Below are positions 1 through 7,990 of a DNA stretch of 16,081 nucleotides, piece by piece. The notes under the pieces were generated by a model that had not been told where the DNA came from, made no database searches, and worked only from the letters and a program-made list of their open reading frames with translations. The stretch is from Planctomycetaceae bacterium (GTDB taxonomy: Bacteria > Planctomycetota > Planctomycetia > Pirellulales > Thermoguttaceae): assembly GCA_031276415.1 (NCBI GenBank), contig JAISNF010000494.1, positions 1 through 16,081 on the forward strand, given 5' to 3'. Position 1 is the stretch's first letter; every line of letters starts with the position of its first letter. The position numbers and the translations under genes are program-made.

Positions 1-2
1 AT

Positions 3-155
3 ATTGACGATTTATTGAACGAAGCGATGCAACAGATTAACGACCGTAAATATTATGAGGCATATCTTGATAAAAATGTAATGTTAATGGCGGTCGCTTT
101 TACGGGAAAAGAAGTAAAATGTAAGATAGAAAATGTTACAAATCGTGAATTATAA
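3..155 (+). CDS. C-terminal end of a PD-(D/E)XK nuclease-domain / AAA-ATPase-like family protein (5' end outside window)
   Basis: An open frame enters from the left edge and ends at TAA 153-155, giving 50 residues. The pattern EAMQQINDRKYYEAYL, followed by a short strand containing AVAFTGKEV and a charged end, resembles the extreme C-terminus of proteins with an AAA-ATPase-like domain plus a PDDEXK_9 (formerly DUF1703) nuclease domain. In those, an 'A-x-x-Q-I-x-x-x-x-Y' helix precedes a strand with a G-[IV]-x-F motif. These proteins are common, often in many copies, in gut anaerobes; their role is poorly known and may be in defence or mobile DNA. The active site and ATPase part lie outside the window, so the assignment rests on this tail alone. 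Confidence 0.6.
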   Translation: MDDLLNEAMQQINDRKYYEAYLDKNVMLMAVAFTGKEVKCKIENVTNREL

Positions 156-242
156 TTTTTCGGCATTGTAAGATGCGGACAAATGTTTTGTGTTTTTTCG
201 TGTTTTTTCACACTTTTTAGAAATGTTTTTAAGAGGATATTT

Positions 243-2123
243 ATGCTACGTTTTTGTTTTTCATTTGTTGTTGTATTGATGATATTCAGTTTCAGTTCGT
301 TTTTTGTACTGGCGCAAGAAAAACCGTTACAAGAAACATCGGAGATTATTGCTTTGACAACGGAATTACGCCAATTATTGGAACCGTTGCCGAATAACGA
401 AAAAATTCCGATTTTGTTTCGATTACTCAGTATAGAAATTCGTTTCGCTGACAAGCAACCGGCACAAAATACAATTCGTCAGGTGTTGGCGTTAGTTTCG
501 TCCGTTGAAAAAGAATCAATCCAAGCCCAGATTCTTGAAGCGGTTGCAATGACTCAAGCCATTTTAGGTGATTATGAGCAAAGTGTCAAAACACTTGATC
601 TGATTGCCAAACCGTCTGTTCGTGCGGAAAAACAATTAATTGTTGCGGAAAAAATTATCGAGGACATTGAAAATTCTGACACGAATAAAAACGATACCGA
701 AAAGAACAACGCCGATAAAAATGAAACAATAAACCGGTTTGATGTAACCGATTTGTTGCGGAAATCGCTTGCCGGAACAATTGAAGCGAAAGACGCTGCA
801 TTGGAATCGCTAGTTTCCATTATTCTTGCACGGGAATTGGCAAAGCAGGGAAAAATTGATGAATCAAAAAATCTTTTTGAAAAAGCACGCAAAAAAGCAC
901 GGGAAGTTGAAGAGATTGAAGAACGAAATCTTGTTGCGCTGATGATTCATAGTTTGATTACGGTGAACCAACAATCCGAAGCACTCGCATTAATTGAAAC
1001 GATTACCGACGAAGAAAACAAGATGCTCTTATTGGGACAAGCCGCAATAACGCTTGCTCAGGAAGGTAAAATTACTGAAGCGATAAATCTTGTCAAAGTC
1101 ATTAAACAGAACGAAATAAAATTAAACACGATTTCTAAAATTGTTCAGGATACTGCGAAAACAATTACTGTTGAGCAAATTCTTGAACTTAGACAGATTA
1201 TTTCCCCAGAATTTCATAACCTTTTTTTACAAAACACATTTAACGCCCTGCCGGAAAATAAACGTGACGATATTATGGTGGAACTTATTAAACATTTGGA
1301 AAATGTTACGGAAAATCGAATTGTATTTCAATATTATCATTTGAAATTATTGATAGACACCAAAAAATTTGAGGAAGCCGCTCAATTTATTAAAACGCTC
1401 AATACGGATTTAAAATCACCGGCGACACAATATCTGTTTACGAGAATAGTTGAACAACAAGGTGAAGTAACTGAAGAATTATTAAACCTAATTTCTGAAA
1501 CTTATTCTGAAGAAGAAAAACAAGAAATCAAGCAAGTTCAAATGGAAATTGAAAATGTACTAAAAAACAACAATCCTGAAGAACAGTGGACGGGTTTGAT
1601 TAAGGTATTTCAGTCGCAAAATCAGTTATTTGATCCGCACGGACTAAAGAAAACTCTTGAATTGTTATTTGATGCAGCAGAAAAACTGAATGATCCCTGC
1701 GTAATCGTACAAAATCGTTTGGGGGCGGTTGACATGCAAATACAATTGTACGATAAATCCGGCGTTAAAGATAATCTTAAACGTCTTCAACAATTTTTGG
1801 ACGGAATTAAGGACGTGAGCGTATTCAAGGATTTATTTCCAGACGAATCTGCTCAATCCGCTCCCGTTGTTTCTGAAACAACAACGCAGCCGGTATTGAG
1901 ATTGAATTCCTCTACCGACGAAACGACCGGCAATGATAAGTTGTTTCTGATTTATTGTTCCATCACATTGTCTTGGTACGTAATTGATGAAAAAGAAGAA
2001 GCGAAAAAATCGTTCCAAAAAGCCCAAAGCCTTGCCAATGCCGAACCGGATGCGTTACGAAAAATTGAAAAGTTATTTATGCTTTCCGATCTGCTTGTTC
2101 AGATGCAATCCGGTAAACCTTGA
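243..2123 (+). CDS. Secreted helical-repeat (TPR-like) protein of unknown function
   Basis: The predicted protein has 626 residues. I chose ATG 243 because it has an AAGAGGA ribosome-binding site five bases upstream and starts directly with a signal peptide: a basic residue, a long hydrophobic stretch, then an Ala-containing cleavage region before QEKP at about residue 22. The possible ATG at 183 would add 20 residues ahead of the signal. The mature part is almost wholly helical, with amphipathic A/L/I-rich helix pairs such as those around residues 85-115 and 185-290. This resembles degenerate tetratricopeptide repeats, but no clean TPR consensus is visible. A hydrophilic Asn/Asp/Lys/Glu linker lies at about residues 140-163 and a Ser/Thr/Pro-rich linker at about 535-560. 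It probably acts in the periplasm. Function not recognised. Confidence 0.8.
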   Translation: MLRFCFSFVVVLMIFSFSSFFVLAQEKPLQETSEIIALTTELRQLLEPLPNNEKIPILFRLLSIEIRFADKQPAQNTIRQVLALVSSVEKESIQAQILEAVAMTQAILGDYEQSVKTLDLIAKPSVRAEKQLIVAEKIIEDIENSDTNKNDTEKNNADKNETINRFDVTDLLRKSLAGTIEAKDAALESLVSIILARELAKQGKIDESKNLFEKARKKAREVEEIEERNLVALMIHSLITVNQQSEALALIETITDEENKMLLLGQAAITLAQEGKITEAINLVKVIKQNEIKLNTISKIVQDTAKTITVEQILELRQIISPEFHNLFLQNTFNALPENKRDDIMVELIKHLENVTENRIVFQYYHLKLLIDTKKFEEAAQFIKTLNTDLKSPATQYLFTRIVEQQGEVTEELLNLISETYSEEEKQEIKQVQMEIENVLKNNNPEEQWTGLIKVFQSQNQLFDPHGLKKTLELLFDAAEKLNDPCVIVQNRLGAVDMQIQLYDKSGVKDNLKRLQQFLDGIKDVSVFKDLFPDESAQSAPVVSETTTQPVLRLNSSTDETTGNDKLFLIYCSITLSWYVIDEKEEAKKSFQKAQSLANAEPDALRKIEKLFMLSDLLVQMQSGKP

Positions 2124-2133
2124 AACAAAAATA

Positions 2134-2246
2134 ATCCGCAAATGACACAGATTTTCGCTGATTATTTTAAAATGTTATTTTAAATTTAATTTGCGTTAAT
2201 CAACGTAATCTACGGACAATTCTATTCTCTTATTTTGTGGTTGATG
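2134..2246. repeat. Imperfect inverted repeat, CCGCAAATGACAC family (copy 1)
   Basis: The left arm (about 2134-2165) starts TCCGCAAATGACACAGA. The right arm (about 2187-2220) reads, on the other strand, TCCGTAGATTACGTTGATT, and both continue towards a CGC element. The core between them is AT-rich. Beyond the right arm, TTATTTTGTGGTT (about 2230-2242) matches the outer module of the second copy at 5785-6002. It lies directly after the stop of the repeat protein and could fold as a hairpin at its 3' end. It has no T-run like a normal terminator. Confidence 0.55.
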
Positions 2247-2307
2247 AAACAAATAGTCGGGTAATTTATTGTCGCAATTTCCAAGTATTTTGGCGTAAAA
2301 AAATGTA

Positions 2308-2336
2308 TTGCTATTGGGACGGAATTGTAAGATAAT
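2308..2336 (+). promoter_or_regulatory. Candidate sigma-70-type promoter for the Gfo/Idh/MocA gene
   Basis: TTGCTA (2308-2313) and GATAAT (2331-2336) are separated by 17 bases, which predicts a start near 2343 and an untranslated leader of about 90 bases. The match is moderate and the region is AT-rich, so chance is possible. Confidence 0.3.
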
Positions 2337-2377
2337 AGAAGATAATATTTACCTTCACGGAATTTTTCCCCGTAATA

Positions 2378-2391
2378 TGTAAACGGTTACA
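2378..2391. promoter_or_regulatory. LacI/GalR-type operator-like palindrome
   Basis: TGTAAACGGTTACA is a 14-base palindrome with perfect TGTAA/TTACA arms and a central CG, the layout typical of LacI/GalR-family operators. It sits between the candidate promoter and the start codon of the oxidoreductase, where a bound repressor would block transcription. No LacI-type regulator is encoded in the window. This is inference from one site. Confidence 0.4.
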
Positions 2392-2432
2392 ATTTTTAGG
2401 GGAAATAAATTTATTATTAAGGAGAAAATCAG

Positions 2433-3767
2433 ATGACCGCCAAAAATCAAATCAATCGCCGGACGTTCAATAATACTGTTGCAATAACAACCGGTTTTGC
2501 AGCGTTACAGACGGCATATTCGTACAGTCAAACGGTTGGGGCGAATGATCGTGTTCGTGTTGGATTTCTTGGACTTGCCAATCGCGGACGTCAAGACCTG
2601 GACGCATTTAAGAAACAATCCGATGTTGAAATTGCCGCACTTTGTGATGTTGATCAGCAAACTCTTGAAGCGGCAAAAGAAAAATATGCCGATGCGTCAA
2701 CATTGATTACCGGCGATTTCCGAAAAATTTATGAACAAAAAAATATTGACGCCGTTGTTATTGCAACACCGGATCATTGGCACGCCATTCAAACGGTGGA
2801 AGCGTGTAAAGCCGGTAAAGATGTGTACGTTGAAAAGCCTCTTTCCGTAACTGTTTTTGAAGGACGGAAAATGGTAGAAGCGGCACGAAAATATAATCGT
2901 GTTGTTCAGGTCGGTATTCACCGGCGTAGCGGAAATATTTATCGTGATTTGGCAACAAAAAATATTGACGAATGGATTGGCAAGGTTACTGTTGCGCGAT
3001 GTTGTCACATGAGCAACATGTTTCCTGACGGAATCGGTAAATTGAAACCGACAACTCCGCCGCAACAATTAAATTGGGATCTTTGGCTTGGTCCCCGAAA
3101 TCTCCGTGATTATCAACCGAATATTGCTCCGTATAAATTCCGTTGGTGGAATGATTATTCGTCACAAATTGCTAACAACGGCGTCCATTTTATTGATATT
3201 TTTCGTATGTTCCTTAAAGAAAAATCGCCAACCGCTGTTTGTGCGATGGGCGGTAATTTTGCGGTGAACGATGATCGGACAATTCCTGATACAATGCATG
3301 TTACGTGGTTGTTTCCCTCTGGTCGTCTGCTTGAATTTAGCCACTACGAAGCCAATTCCAATCCTATTATGCCGGTTCCTTGTTATGTTGAATTTCGCGG
3401 CACGATGGGAACTTTGTACGTTAATGACGGACGTTACGTTATTAAACCGGAAAAAGCGGGGCAATTTCAAACCAAAGGTGAACGAATGAAAGAACACGAA
3501 GAAATATTGGGCGGCGGTAACAATAATCTCAATATTACGGCGCAACATGCCCGTAACTTTATTGATTGTGTTAAATCCCGTGCGGTACCGAATATGGATG
3601 TTGAAGAAGGTCATCGCAGCACCACAATGAGTCTGATTGCCAACATTTCATTGGCTGTCGAACAACGGCTTCAATGGAATCCTGAAACAGAACGTTTTAT
3701 CGATAACGAAAAAGCCAATTCGCTTTTACATTATGAATACCGCGCTCCTTGGAAATTAGAAATATAA
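2433..3767 (+). CDS. Gfo/Idh/MocA family oxidoreductase with Tat signal
   Basis: The protein has 444 residues and starts at ATG 2433, with AAGGAG (2419-2424) eight bases upstream. An N-terminal twin-arginine signal (RR at residues 9-10 followed by TF and a hydrophobic stretch to about 36) predicts export of the folded enzyme. The Rossmann NAD(P)-binding loop is GFLGLANRG (44-52). The family's EKP motif, with its Lys, is at 134-136. The conserved G-x-H-x-x-D appears as GVHFID, with H252 and D255. The C-terminal end (VKSRAVPNMDVEEGHRS and the stretch after it) is the typical planctomycete form. Such enzymes oxidise or reduce sugars or cyclitols with NAD(P); the substrate cannot be told from the sequence. 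A LacI-type palindrome upstream hints at sugar-responsive control. Confidence 0.93.
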   Translation: MTAKNQINRRTFNNTVAITTGFAALQTAYSYSQTVGANDRVRVGFLGLANRGRQDLDAFKKQSDVEIAALCDVDQQTLEAAKEKYADASTLITGDFRKIYEQKNIDAVVIATPDHWHAIQTVEACKAGKDVYVEKPLSVTVFEGRKMVEAARKYNRVVQVGIHRRSGNIYRDLATKNIDEWIGKVTVARCCHMSNMFPDGIGKLKPTTPPQQLNWDLWLGPRNLRDYQPNIAPYKFRWWNDYSSQIANNGVHFIDIFRMFLKEKSPTAVCAMGGNFAVNDDRTIPDTMHVTWLFPSGRLLEFSHYEANSNPIMPVPCYVEFRGTMGTLYVNDGRYVIKPEKAGQFQTKGERMKEHEEILGGGNNNLNITAQHARNFIDCVKSRAVPNMDVEEGHRSTTMSLIANISLAVEQRLQWNPETERFIDNEKANSLLHYEYRAPWKLEI

Positions 3768-3781
3768 TTTAGAAATATAAT
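3756..3781. repeat. Exact 13-bp tandem duplication across a stop codon
   Basis: TTAGAAATATAAT occurs twice back to back (3756-3768 and 3769-3781). The first copy contains the TAA stop of the oxidoreductase gene. It looks like a slippage duplication and leaves the protein end unchanged. Confidence 0.8.
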
Positions 3782-3851
3782 CGTCCGTTAATTATGCAGA
3801 TGATTTCTAAAACAAAAAAAATATTGTTACTTACTTTTGTGTCGGCGAATT

Positions 3852-4712
3852 ATGGCGAACGAAAATAACGGAAAGCAACTTATTATCGGAACGGATGAAG
3901 CCGGTTACGGTCCGAATCTTGGACCGCTGGTTATTTCGGCAACCGTTTGGGAATCGCCGACCGATAATTTGTTACCGCTTCTTGCGCAACTCAACACTCA
4001 CAAAATTCAAATCGGCGATTCCAAAAAATTATATCACGGTAGCGGTTCATTGACGACATTGGAATACGGAATTATGATTCCGTTGCGTTATTTAGGTAAA
4101 CCGATTTCACCGCTGAATACAGATGAAACCGTATTAACGAAACAGACGGAAGTTTTCACGAAAATTTTGTCCGAAAATAAAATCCGGCTTTGTGATATTC
4201 GTAGCAGAATTATTGAACCGGAAGAATTTAATCGCGGACTTGACCGGTTTGATTCCAAAGGTTCATTGCTTTCCGATGCGACTTTAACCTTGATCGCCGA
4301 AGTTCTCAACGTCCATCATTCGTCAATACCGGTGTTGATTTTTTGTGACAAACACGGAGGACGAAATCATTATCTTGATTTACTTACGGAATTTTTCCCG
4401 GATTTATGGATTCAAGTGATTCAGGAAAGTCGCACAAGCAGCGTTTATCGATTAACGTACAAAAAGCAGCCGCTGGAATTTCGTTTTCTTGCGAAAGGTG
4501 AATCGCAAGTTCCTGTTGCTCTGGCGTCGATGAATTCAAAATATCTTCGTGAACGGGCAATGATTCGGTTTAATGAATTTTGGCGTGAAAAAATTCCTGA
4601 TTTGAAACCGACTGCCGGTTATCCCGAAGATGCACGCCGTTTCAAAAATGAAATCGCCGCCGTTCAGAAAGAACTCGGAATCAAAGATGAAACACTTTGG
4701 CGAAAACGATAA
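3852..4712 (+). CDS. Ribonuclease HII-like protein (RNase H2 fold)
   Basis: The predicted protein has 286 residues. Near the N-terminus, GTDEAGYGPNLGPLV (13-27) matches the RNase HII signature G-x-D-E-A-G-x-G-P-x-x-G-P with the catalytic Asp-Glu pair (D15, E16). GDSKKL (55-60) matches the HII D-S-K-K-L motif. A further acidic residue is in FCDKHGG (D166). Near the end, VPVALASMNSKYLRERAM then TAGYPEDARRF parallels the AAASILAK...RD and GYGT...H segments of RNase HII. The family cleaves RNA in RNA-DNA hybrids. The DEAGYG wording (usual DEAGRG) and greater length suggest a divergent paralogue rather than the housekeeping rnhB. ATG 3852 is preferred to TTG 3837 because homology begins just after it; neither has a strong ribosome-binding site. 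Confidence 0.75.
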   Translation: MANENNGKQLIIGTDEAGYGPNLGPLVISATVWESPTDNLLPLLAQLNTHKIQIGDSKKLYHGSGSLTTLEYGIMIPLRYLGKPISPLNTDETVLTKQTEVFTKILSENKIRLCDIRSRIIEPEEFNRGLDRFDSKGSLLSDATLTLIAEVLNVHHSSIPVLIFCDKHGGRNHYLDLLTEFFPDLWIQVIQESRTSSVYRLTYKKQPLEFRFLAKGESQVPVALASMNSKYLRERAMIRFNEFWREKIPDLKPTAGYPEDARRFKNEIAAVQKELGIKDETLWRKR

Positions 4713-4818
4713 AATTTTGTAACATTTCAAATGTTTCGATAATTTATTTCGATAATTCAAGAGCCGCTGTTTTTGGACGGAAATCAAAATTTTCCGCAAT
4801 GATTTTCCGCAACACTAA

Positions 4819-5700
4819 TTACCAGCAAAGTTTGTAAGCATCGAAAACGGGACCGTCAATACAAGTTCTTCGGTAATCCCATGTTTCATTAACGATTTTA
4901 TTCATTTTGTTCGTTGTTGATTCTGTTTCATTATCAATCTTTTTCTCTTTTTCGCAACGGCATTGGACAACACAGCCGAAACAAATTCCCAAACCGCAAC
5001 TCATTGATGTTTCGAGTGAAACTTCACACGGCAATTTGAGTTGGCAGGCAACCTGAAACGCAGCAGAAAGCATTGGTCGCGGACCGCAACAAAAAATTTG
5101 TGTCGGCTCTTCAGGCTGATATACTTGTGAAATCAAATCCGTTACAAAACCATGATAACTGTTAAAACCGCTGTTACAAGAACCATCGTCCGTTGCAAGA
5201 TGAATATCAACACCAAGTTTTTTGAAATCATCAACACAAATGATACGTTCAGCATTTTGTGTACCATAAAGCAACGTACAATGCGAATCCGTTTGAAAAT
5301 ATTTTTCGGCAAGCATAAGAAAAGGCGTTTGACCAATTCCACCGGCAACCATAATAATATGAGCCGGCGTGCTGATCGGCGAAAACCCGTTGCCAAGCGG
5401 CGTCCAAAAATCAAGCGTATCGCCTTTTCGTAGTTCGGCAAGACATTGCGTCATTTTGCCGACAACAAGATAAATCACTTCCAACACGTTTTCTGAAACA
5501 CGATAAACAGCAAACGGTCTGCCCAACAAAGGATTGGTACGATTCTGTAACCGTAACATCACAAATTGTCCGGCGTTAATCGTCGGTAATGTCCCTTGAG
5601 CATTGAGTGTTAAATGAAACGTTTGCTCCGCCAGTTTGAGATTACTCTCAATAATTCCTTTTCCATGCCAAATTTTACGTTGCGCATTAAACATATTCAT
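4819..5700 (-). CDS. pyrK: Dihydroorotate dehydrogenase electron-transfer subunit (PyrK-type)
   Basis: The protein has 293 residues. A ferredoxin-reductase-like FAD domain comes first, with the flavin motif RPFAVYR. The NAD-binding domain then has GGIGQTP and CCGPRPML. A C-terminal [2Fe-2S] cluster site has four cysteines at C235, C240, C243 (CGLGICFGC) and C280 (RRTCIDGPVFD), the layout of PyrK. PyrK passes electrons from the PyrD flavin to NAD+ in pyrimidine synthesis. The spacing between the third and fourth cysteine is long (36 residues) because of a Glu/Lys/Asn/Thr-rich insert of about 20 residues. No pyrD lies beside it. Met3 could be an alternative start; no clear ribosome-binding site is visible. 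It faces the RNase HII-like gene convergently, with about 106 bases between them and no strong terminator. Confidence 0.88.
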   Translation of the reverse strand: MNMFNAQRKIWHGKGIIESNLKLAEQTFHLTLNAQGTLPTINAGQFVMLRLQNRTNPLLGRPFAVYRVSENVLEVIYLVVGKMTQCLAELRKGDTLDFWTPLGNGFSPISTPAHIIMVAGGIGQTPFLMLAEKYFQTDSHCTLLYGTQNAERIICVDDFKKLGVDIHLATDDGSCNSGFNSYHGFVTDLISQVYQPEEPTQIFCCGPRPMLSAAFQVACQLKLPCEVSLETSMSCGLGICFGCVVQCRCEKEKKIDNETESTTNKMNKIVNETWDYRRTCIDGPVFDAYKLCW

Positions 5701-5784
5701 AATCGTTATAATAAAAAGACGTAATTATTCAGGAAAATGAACGGCGGTTTGTGATGTTATTTTAGTAACATTTTGTTTTACTTT

Positions 5785-6002
5785 TTATCACAGAAAACGT
5801 AGAGAAAAGAAACAAGTCCGCAAATGACACTGATAAACGCAGAATATTTTTAAAATATAAAGTAACGCAAACAAAGTTAATGCAAAAGATTTTATTGTTT
5901 CGTATTCTTAAAAATAATCTGTAATTATTCTGCGTTTCTCAACGTCATTTACGGACAAGTTTTTTGCGGACAATTATTTGTCTTTGTGTATTTTGTGATT
6001 AA
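5785..6002. repeat. Composite inverted repeat, CCGCAAATGACAC / CACAGA family (copy 2)
   Basis: This fills most of the 357-base gap between pyrK and the DUF1080 gene. Inner arms at 5816-5846 and 5926-5956 match at about 26 of 31 positions: GTCCGCAAATGACACTGA against, on the other strand, GTCCGTAAATGACGTTGA, both running on into AAACGCAGAATA. Outer modules are weaker: TTATCACAGAAAACGTAGAG on the left, against AATCACAAAATACACAAAG on the other strand at the right. A third GCGGACAA lies at about 5965-5972. I see no gene in the gap. Confidence 0.65.
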
Positions 6003-6057
6003 GAAAATACACGATTATTTCAAAACCAAAAGGTCTGAAATATTACGTTTCATTTAA

Positions 6058-6708
6058 TCAGTCCGGCAATTTTTTCAGGAAAATATTTTTGAACTGCGGA
6101 ATACTTTTAGGGTCATGTTGTTGAAGAGCAATATAACCTTTTTGGCTAATCCGTTTATTTTGTTCGGTAATTTTCTCGTTTTGCGGAACACCGCCCTTTT
6201 CCATCGGATCAACATAAATGTACAACAATTCGCCGTTAACCCGCACTTCCAGCGTATTGCCTTTGAGAATGAGATGATAATTAAACCATTCGTCATCGTT
6301 ATGCGGAGCCTTGAAAATTTTGATAATATTGTACAAACTTCCTGTTTTGACCGGATCACCATGCGAAGAGTTGACCTGAAGTTCAAAACCTGTTACAGGC
6401 CACGCTTCGTCCTGCCATTGTGATTTAACGTACACGCCGGAATTACCGCCTGCACTAATTTTAACATCCATTTTGAGTTCAAAATTCTTGAGTTCCTCCT
6501 TGTAATAGTAAAGATGGTTACGATTACCTTTCCCGACAATCGCACCGTCTTTCACTTCAAAACCCTCATACTTTTCGTTTGATTTCCAACCGTCAAGATT
6601 TTCACCGTTGAAAATCTTGACCCAACCGTTTCCTTCCTGCGAACAGGCAACAGATGTTGTTAAAACCAACGCAACAACTGTCAGCAAAATAGTAAATGTA
6701 CGTTTCAT
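6058..6708 (-). CDS. Secreted DUF1080 / 3-keto-disaccharide hydrolase domain protein
   Basis: The protein has 216 residues. ATG 6708 is chosen because AGAAAGGA lies six bases upstream and the reading begins with a signal peptide (MKRTFTILLTVVALVL, then VACSQ). The Cys near the cleavage site could be lipidated, but Ser at -3 makes a poor lipobox. The mature part is one DUF1080 domain (PF06439): it opens with GWVKIFNGENLDGW, has FELKMDVKISAGGNSGVY in the middle and closes with GYIALQQHD and FKNIFLKKL, all hallmarks of the family. The fold is a lectin/glucanase-like beta-sandwich, and some members hydrolyse 3-keto-glycosides. It is plausible, but inferred, that it works with Gfo/Idh/MocA-type oxidoreductases that make or use 3-keto sugars; one is encoded 2.3 kb away on the other strand. 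Confidence 0.92.
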   Translation of the reverse strand: MKRTFTILLTVVALVLTTSVACSQEGNGWVKIFNGENLDGWKSNEKYEGFEVKDGAIVGKGNRNHLYYYKEELKNFELKMDVKISAGGNSGVYVKSQWQDEAWPVTGFELQVNSSHGDPVKTGSLYNIIKIFKAPHNDDEWFNYHLILKGNTLEVRVNGELLYIYVDPMEKGGVPQNEKITEQNKRISQKGYIALQQHDPKSIPQFKNIFLKKLPD

Positions 6709-6762
6709 AAAACGATCCTTTCTGATAAACTTTCTAATAAAGTGTAAAATGGTACAAGATTG

Positions 6763-6778
6763 ATACCGTAACAGGTAT
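6763..6778. promoter_or_regulatory. Small inverted repeat upstream of the DUF1080 gene
   Basis: ATACC (6763-6767) and GGTAT (6774-6778) form short arms around a six-base spacer, about 55 bases upstream of the DUF1080 start. It could be an operator, but the arms are short and no clear promoter was found beside it. Confidence 0.2.
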
Positions 6779-6935
6779 AGGCAATAATTTTTATGTTTCT
6801 GTAAAATCACAGACTCTTTTGATTATTACCGTTTGACAATCTGAAACTAAAATCAATGTCAGTATAACACCTTCAATTACAGATTTCAAGAGACCGGTCG
6901 GTAATTCTAAAAATTATTGTAAACATCCTTATTCA

Positions 6936-7862
6936 TTATTGTAAACGTCCTTTGGTAATATTGAGGAACAAATCTTCCAAATGGGCTTTGTGTTGACGAA
7001 ATTCGGCAATTTGTACGCCCTTGCTGATCAATGAAGACAACAGCACACCATCATCGTCAGCAGTTAATAAAGCGGCAACTTCATCTCCGGCAATTTGCGC
7101 CGTTTCAACCATCGGCTCTTCAAGAATCAGTTTCAATAACGTTTCAAGATCATAATTTTTGGCACGAATCATTGTCATTGGTCTCATTTCCATTGATTCG
7201 ATAATATTTTCGATTTTTCCGGCACGAAGTAATTGTCCGCGTTCAATAAATGCAACACCGTCACAAATTTCACCAAGTTCACTCAAAATATGAGAACTAA
7301 TCAAAATCGCTTTTCCTTGTTCCCGCAAAGCCTTTAAAAGTTCACGGAGTTCGATTCGTGCCCGCGGGTCCAATCCTGCCGCCGGTTCGTCAAGAACAAG
7401 AACAACCGGCTCATGAATAATCGCCCGCGCTAAACTGACCCGCTGTTTCATTCCTTTTGATATTTGGGCAATTGTTTTGTCCTTAAATTCGGTTAATCCG
7501 GTGAATTCCTCGATATTTTGAACGATTTTATCTCGTTTCGGGTTACGTAAATTATAGGCACGGGCAAAAAAATCAAGATATTCATGAACAGTAATATCTT
7601 TATGAGCGGGCAACGCATCCGGCATATATCCAACCATTTGACGTACAAGATCGGGATATTGTACCACACTGACGCCATCGACAAAAATATCACCGGATGT
7701 CGGTTCATCCAATGTTGCGAGAATACGCATGGTCGTTGTTTTTCCGGCTCCGTTCGGACCAACAAACCCGTAAATCTGACCGCCGCGAAACGAAAATGAA
7801 ATATCGTCAACGGCTTTGGTATTTGTAAAATACCGTTTCAATTTTGCAATATTGACTTCCAT
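6936..7862 (-). CDS. ABC transporter ATP-binding protein
   Basis: The predicted protein has 308 residues, starting at ATG 7862 (a GTG at 7871 is possible). It has a Walker A at 35-42 (GPNGAGKT), an ABC signature in the variant form ISKGMKQR at 134-141, Walker B plus catalytic Glu at 154-159 (VLVLDE), a D-loop AGLD, and the switch histidine H191 in LISSHILSE. The SKGMKQR variant and the poorly conserved C-terminal 90 residues fit the ABC-2-type export group (NatA/GldA-like). The usual Q-loop glutamine is not evident: YMPDALP stands at that place. No membrane permease is encoded on either side, so its partner and substrate are unknown. A CACAGAG-containing repeat lies over its ribosome-binding region. 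Confidence 0.92.
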   Translation of the reverse strand: MEVNIAKLKRYFTNTKAVDDISFSFRGGQIYGFVGPNGAGKTTTMRILATLDEPTSGDIFVDGVSVVQYPDLVRQMVGYMPDALPAHKDITVHEYLDFFARAYNLRNPKRDKIVQNIEEFTGLTEFKDKTIAQISKGMKQRVSLARAIIHEPVVLVLDEPAAGLDPRARIELRELLKALREQGKAILISSHILSELGEICDGVAFIERGQLLRAGKIENIIESMEMRPMTMIRAKNYDLETLLKLILEEPMVETAQIAGDEVAALLTADDDGVLLSSLISKGVQIAEFRQHKAHLEDLFLNITKGRLQ

Positions 7863-7870
7863 AGCAAACA

Positions 7871-7908
7871 CTCTGTGAATCTGTGAAATGTGAACTTTGA
7901 ACTTTGAA
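7871..7908. repeat. Short iterated repeat in the leader of the ABC ATPase gene
   Basis: On the + strand CTCTGTGAAT is followed by CTGTGAAATG, then TGAACTTTGAACTTTGAA. These are two near-copies of CTGTGAA and two of ACTTTGA. On the - strand this is CACAGATTCACAGAG just ahead of the start codon, the same word as in the large inverted repeat at 8110-8312. Confidence 0.5.
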
Positions 7909-7990
7909 AAAGTTGACCGGAATTTGTTTTTGCCGGATATTTAAGAAAACAATTTTTCTATTTTACACAAAATAAATCGGAAATATAAGT

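Noticed and set aside
183..242. Earlier start at ATG 183 for the helical-repeat protein
   Set aside because: The ATG at 243 has the AAGAGGA site and begins directly with the signal peptide; the upstream part is a T-rich repeat (GTGTTTTTTC twice).
3162..3614. 150-codon open frame on the - strand inside the oxidoreductase gene
   Set aside because: It lies entirely within the conserved Gfo/Idh/MocA reading frame, and its translation shows no family features.
3794..3868. Small ORF of 24 codons (ATG 3794) overlapping the start of the RNase HII-like gene
   Set aside because: It has no ribosome-binding site, is in another frame and overlaps the better supported start at 3852.
4536..4799. 87-codon open frame on the - strand at the end of the RNase HII-like gene
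   Set aside because: It mostly mirrors the coding sequence of the + strand gene, has no recognisable motif and no ribosome-binding site.
6709..6810. Upstream extension of the DUF1080 gene to 6810
   Set aside because: The added 34 residues would sit before a proper signal peptide, and a good ribosome-binding site exists for ATG 6708.
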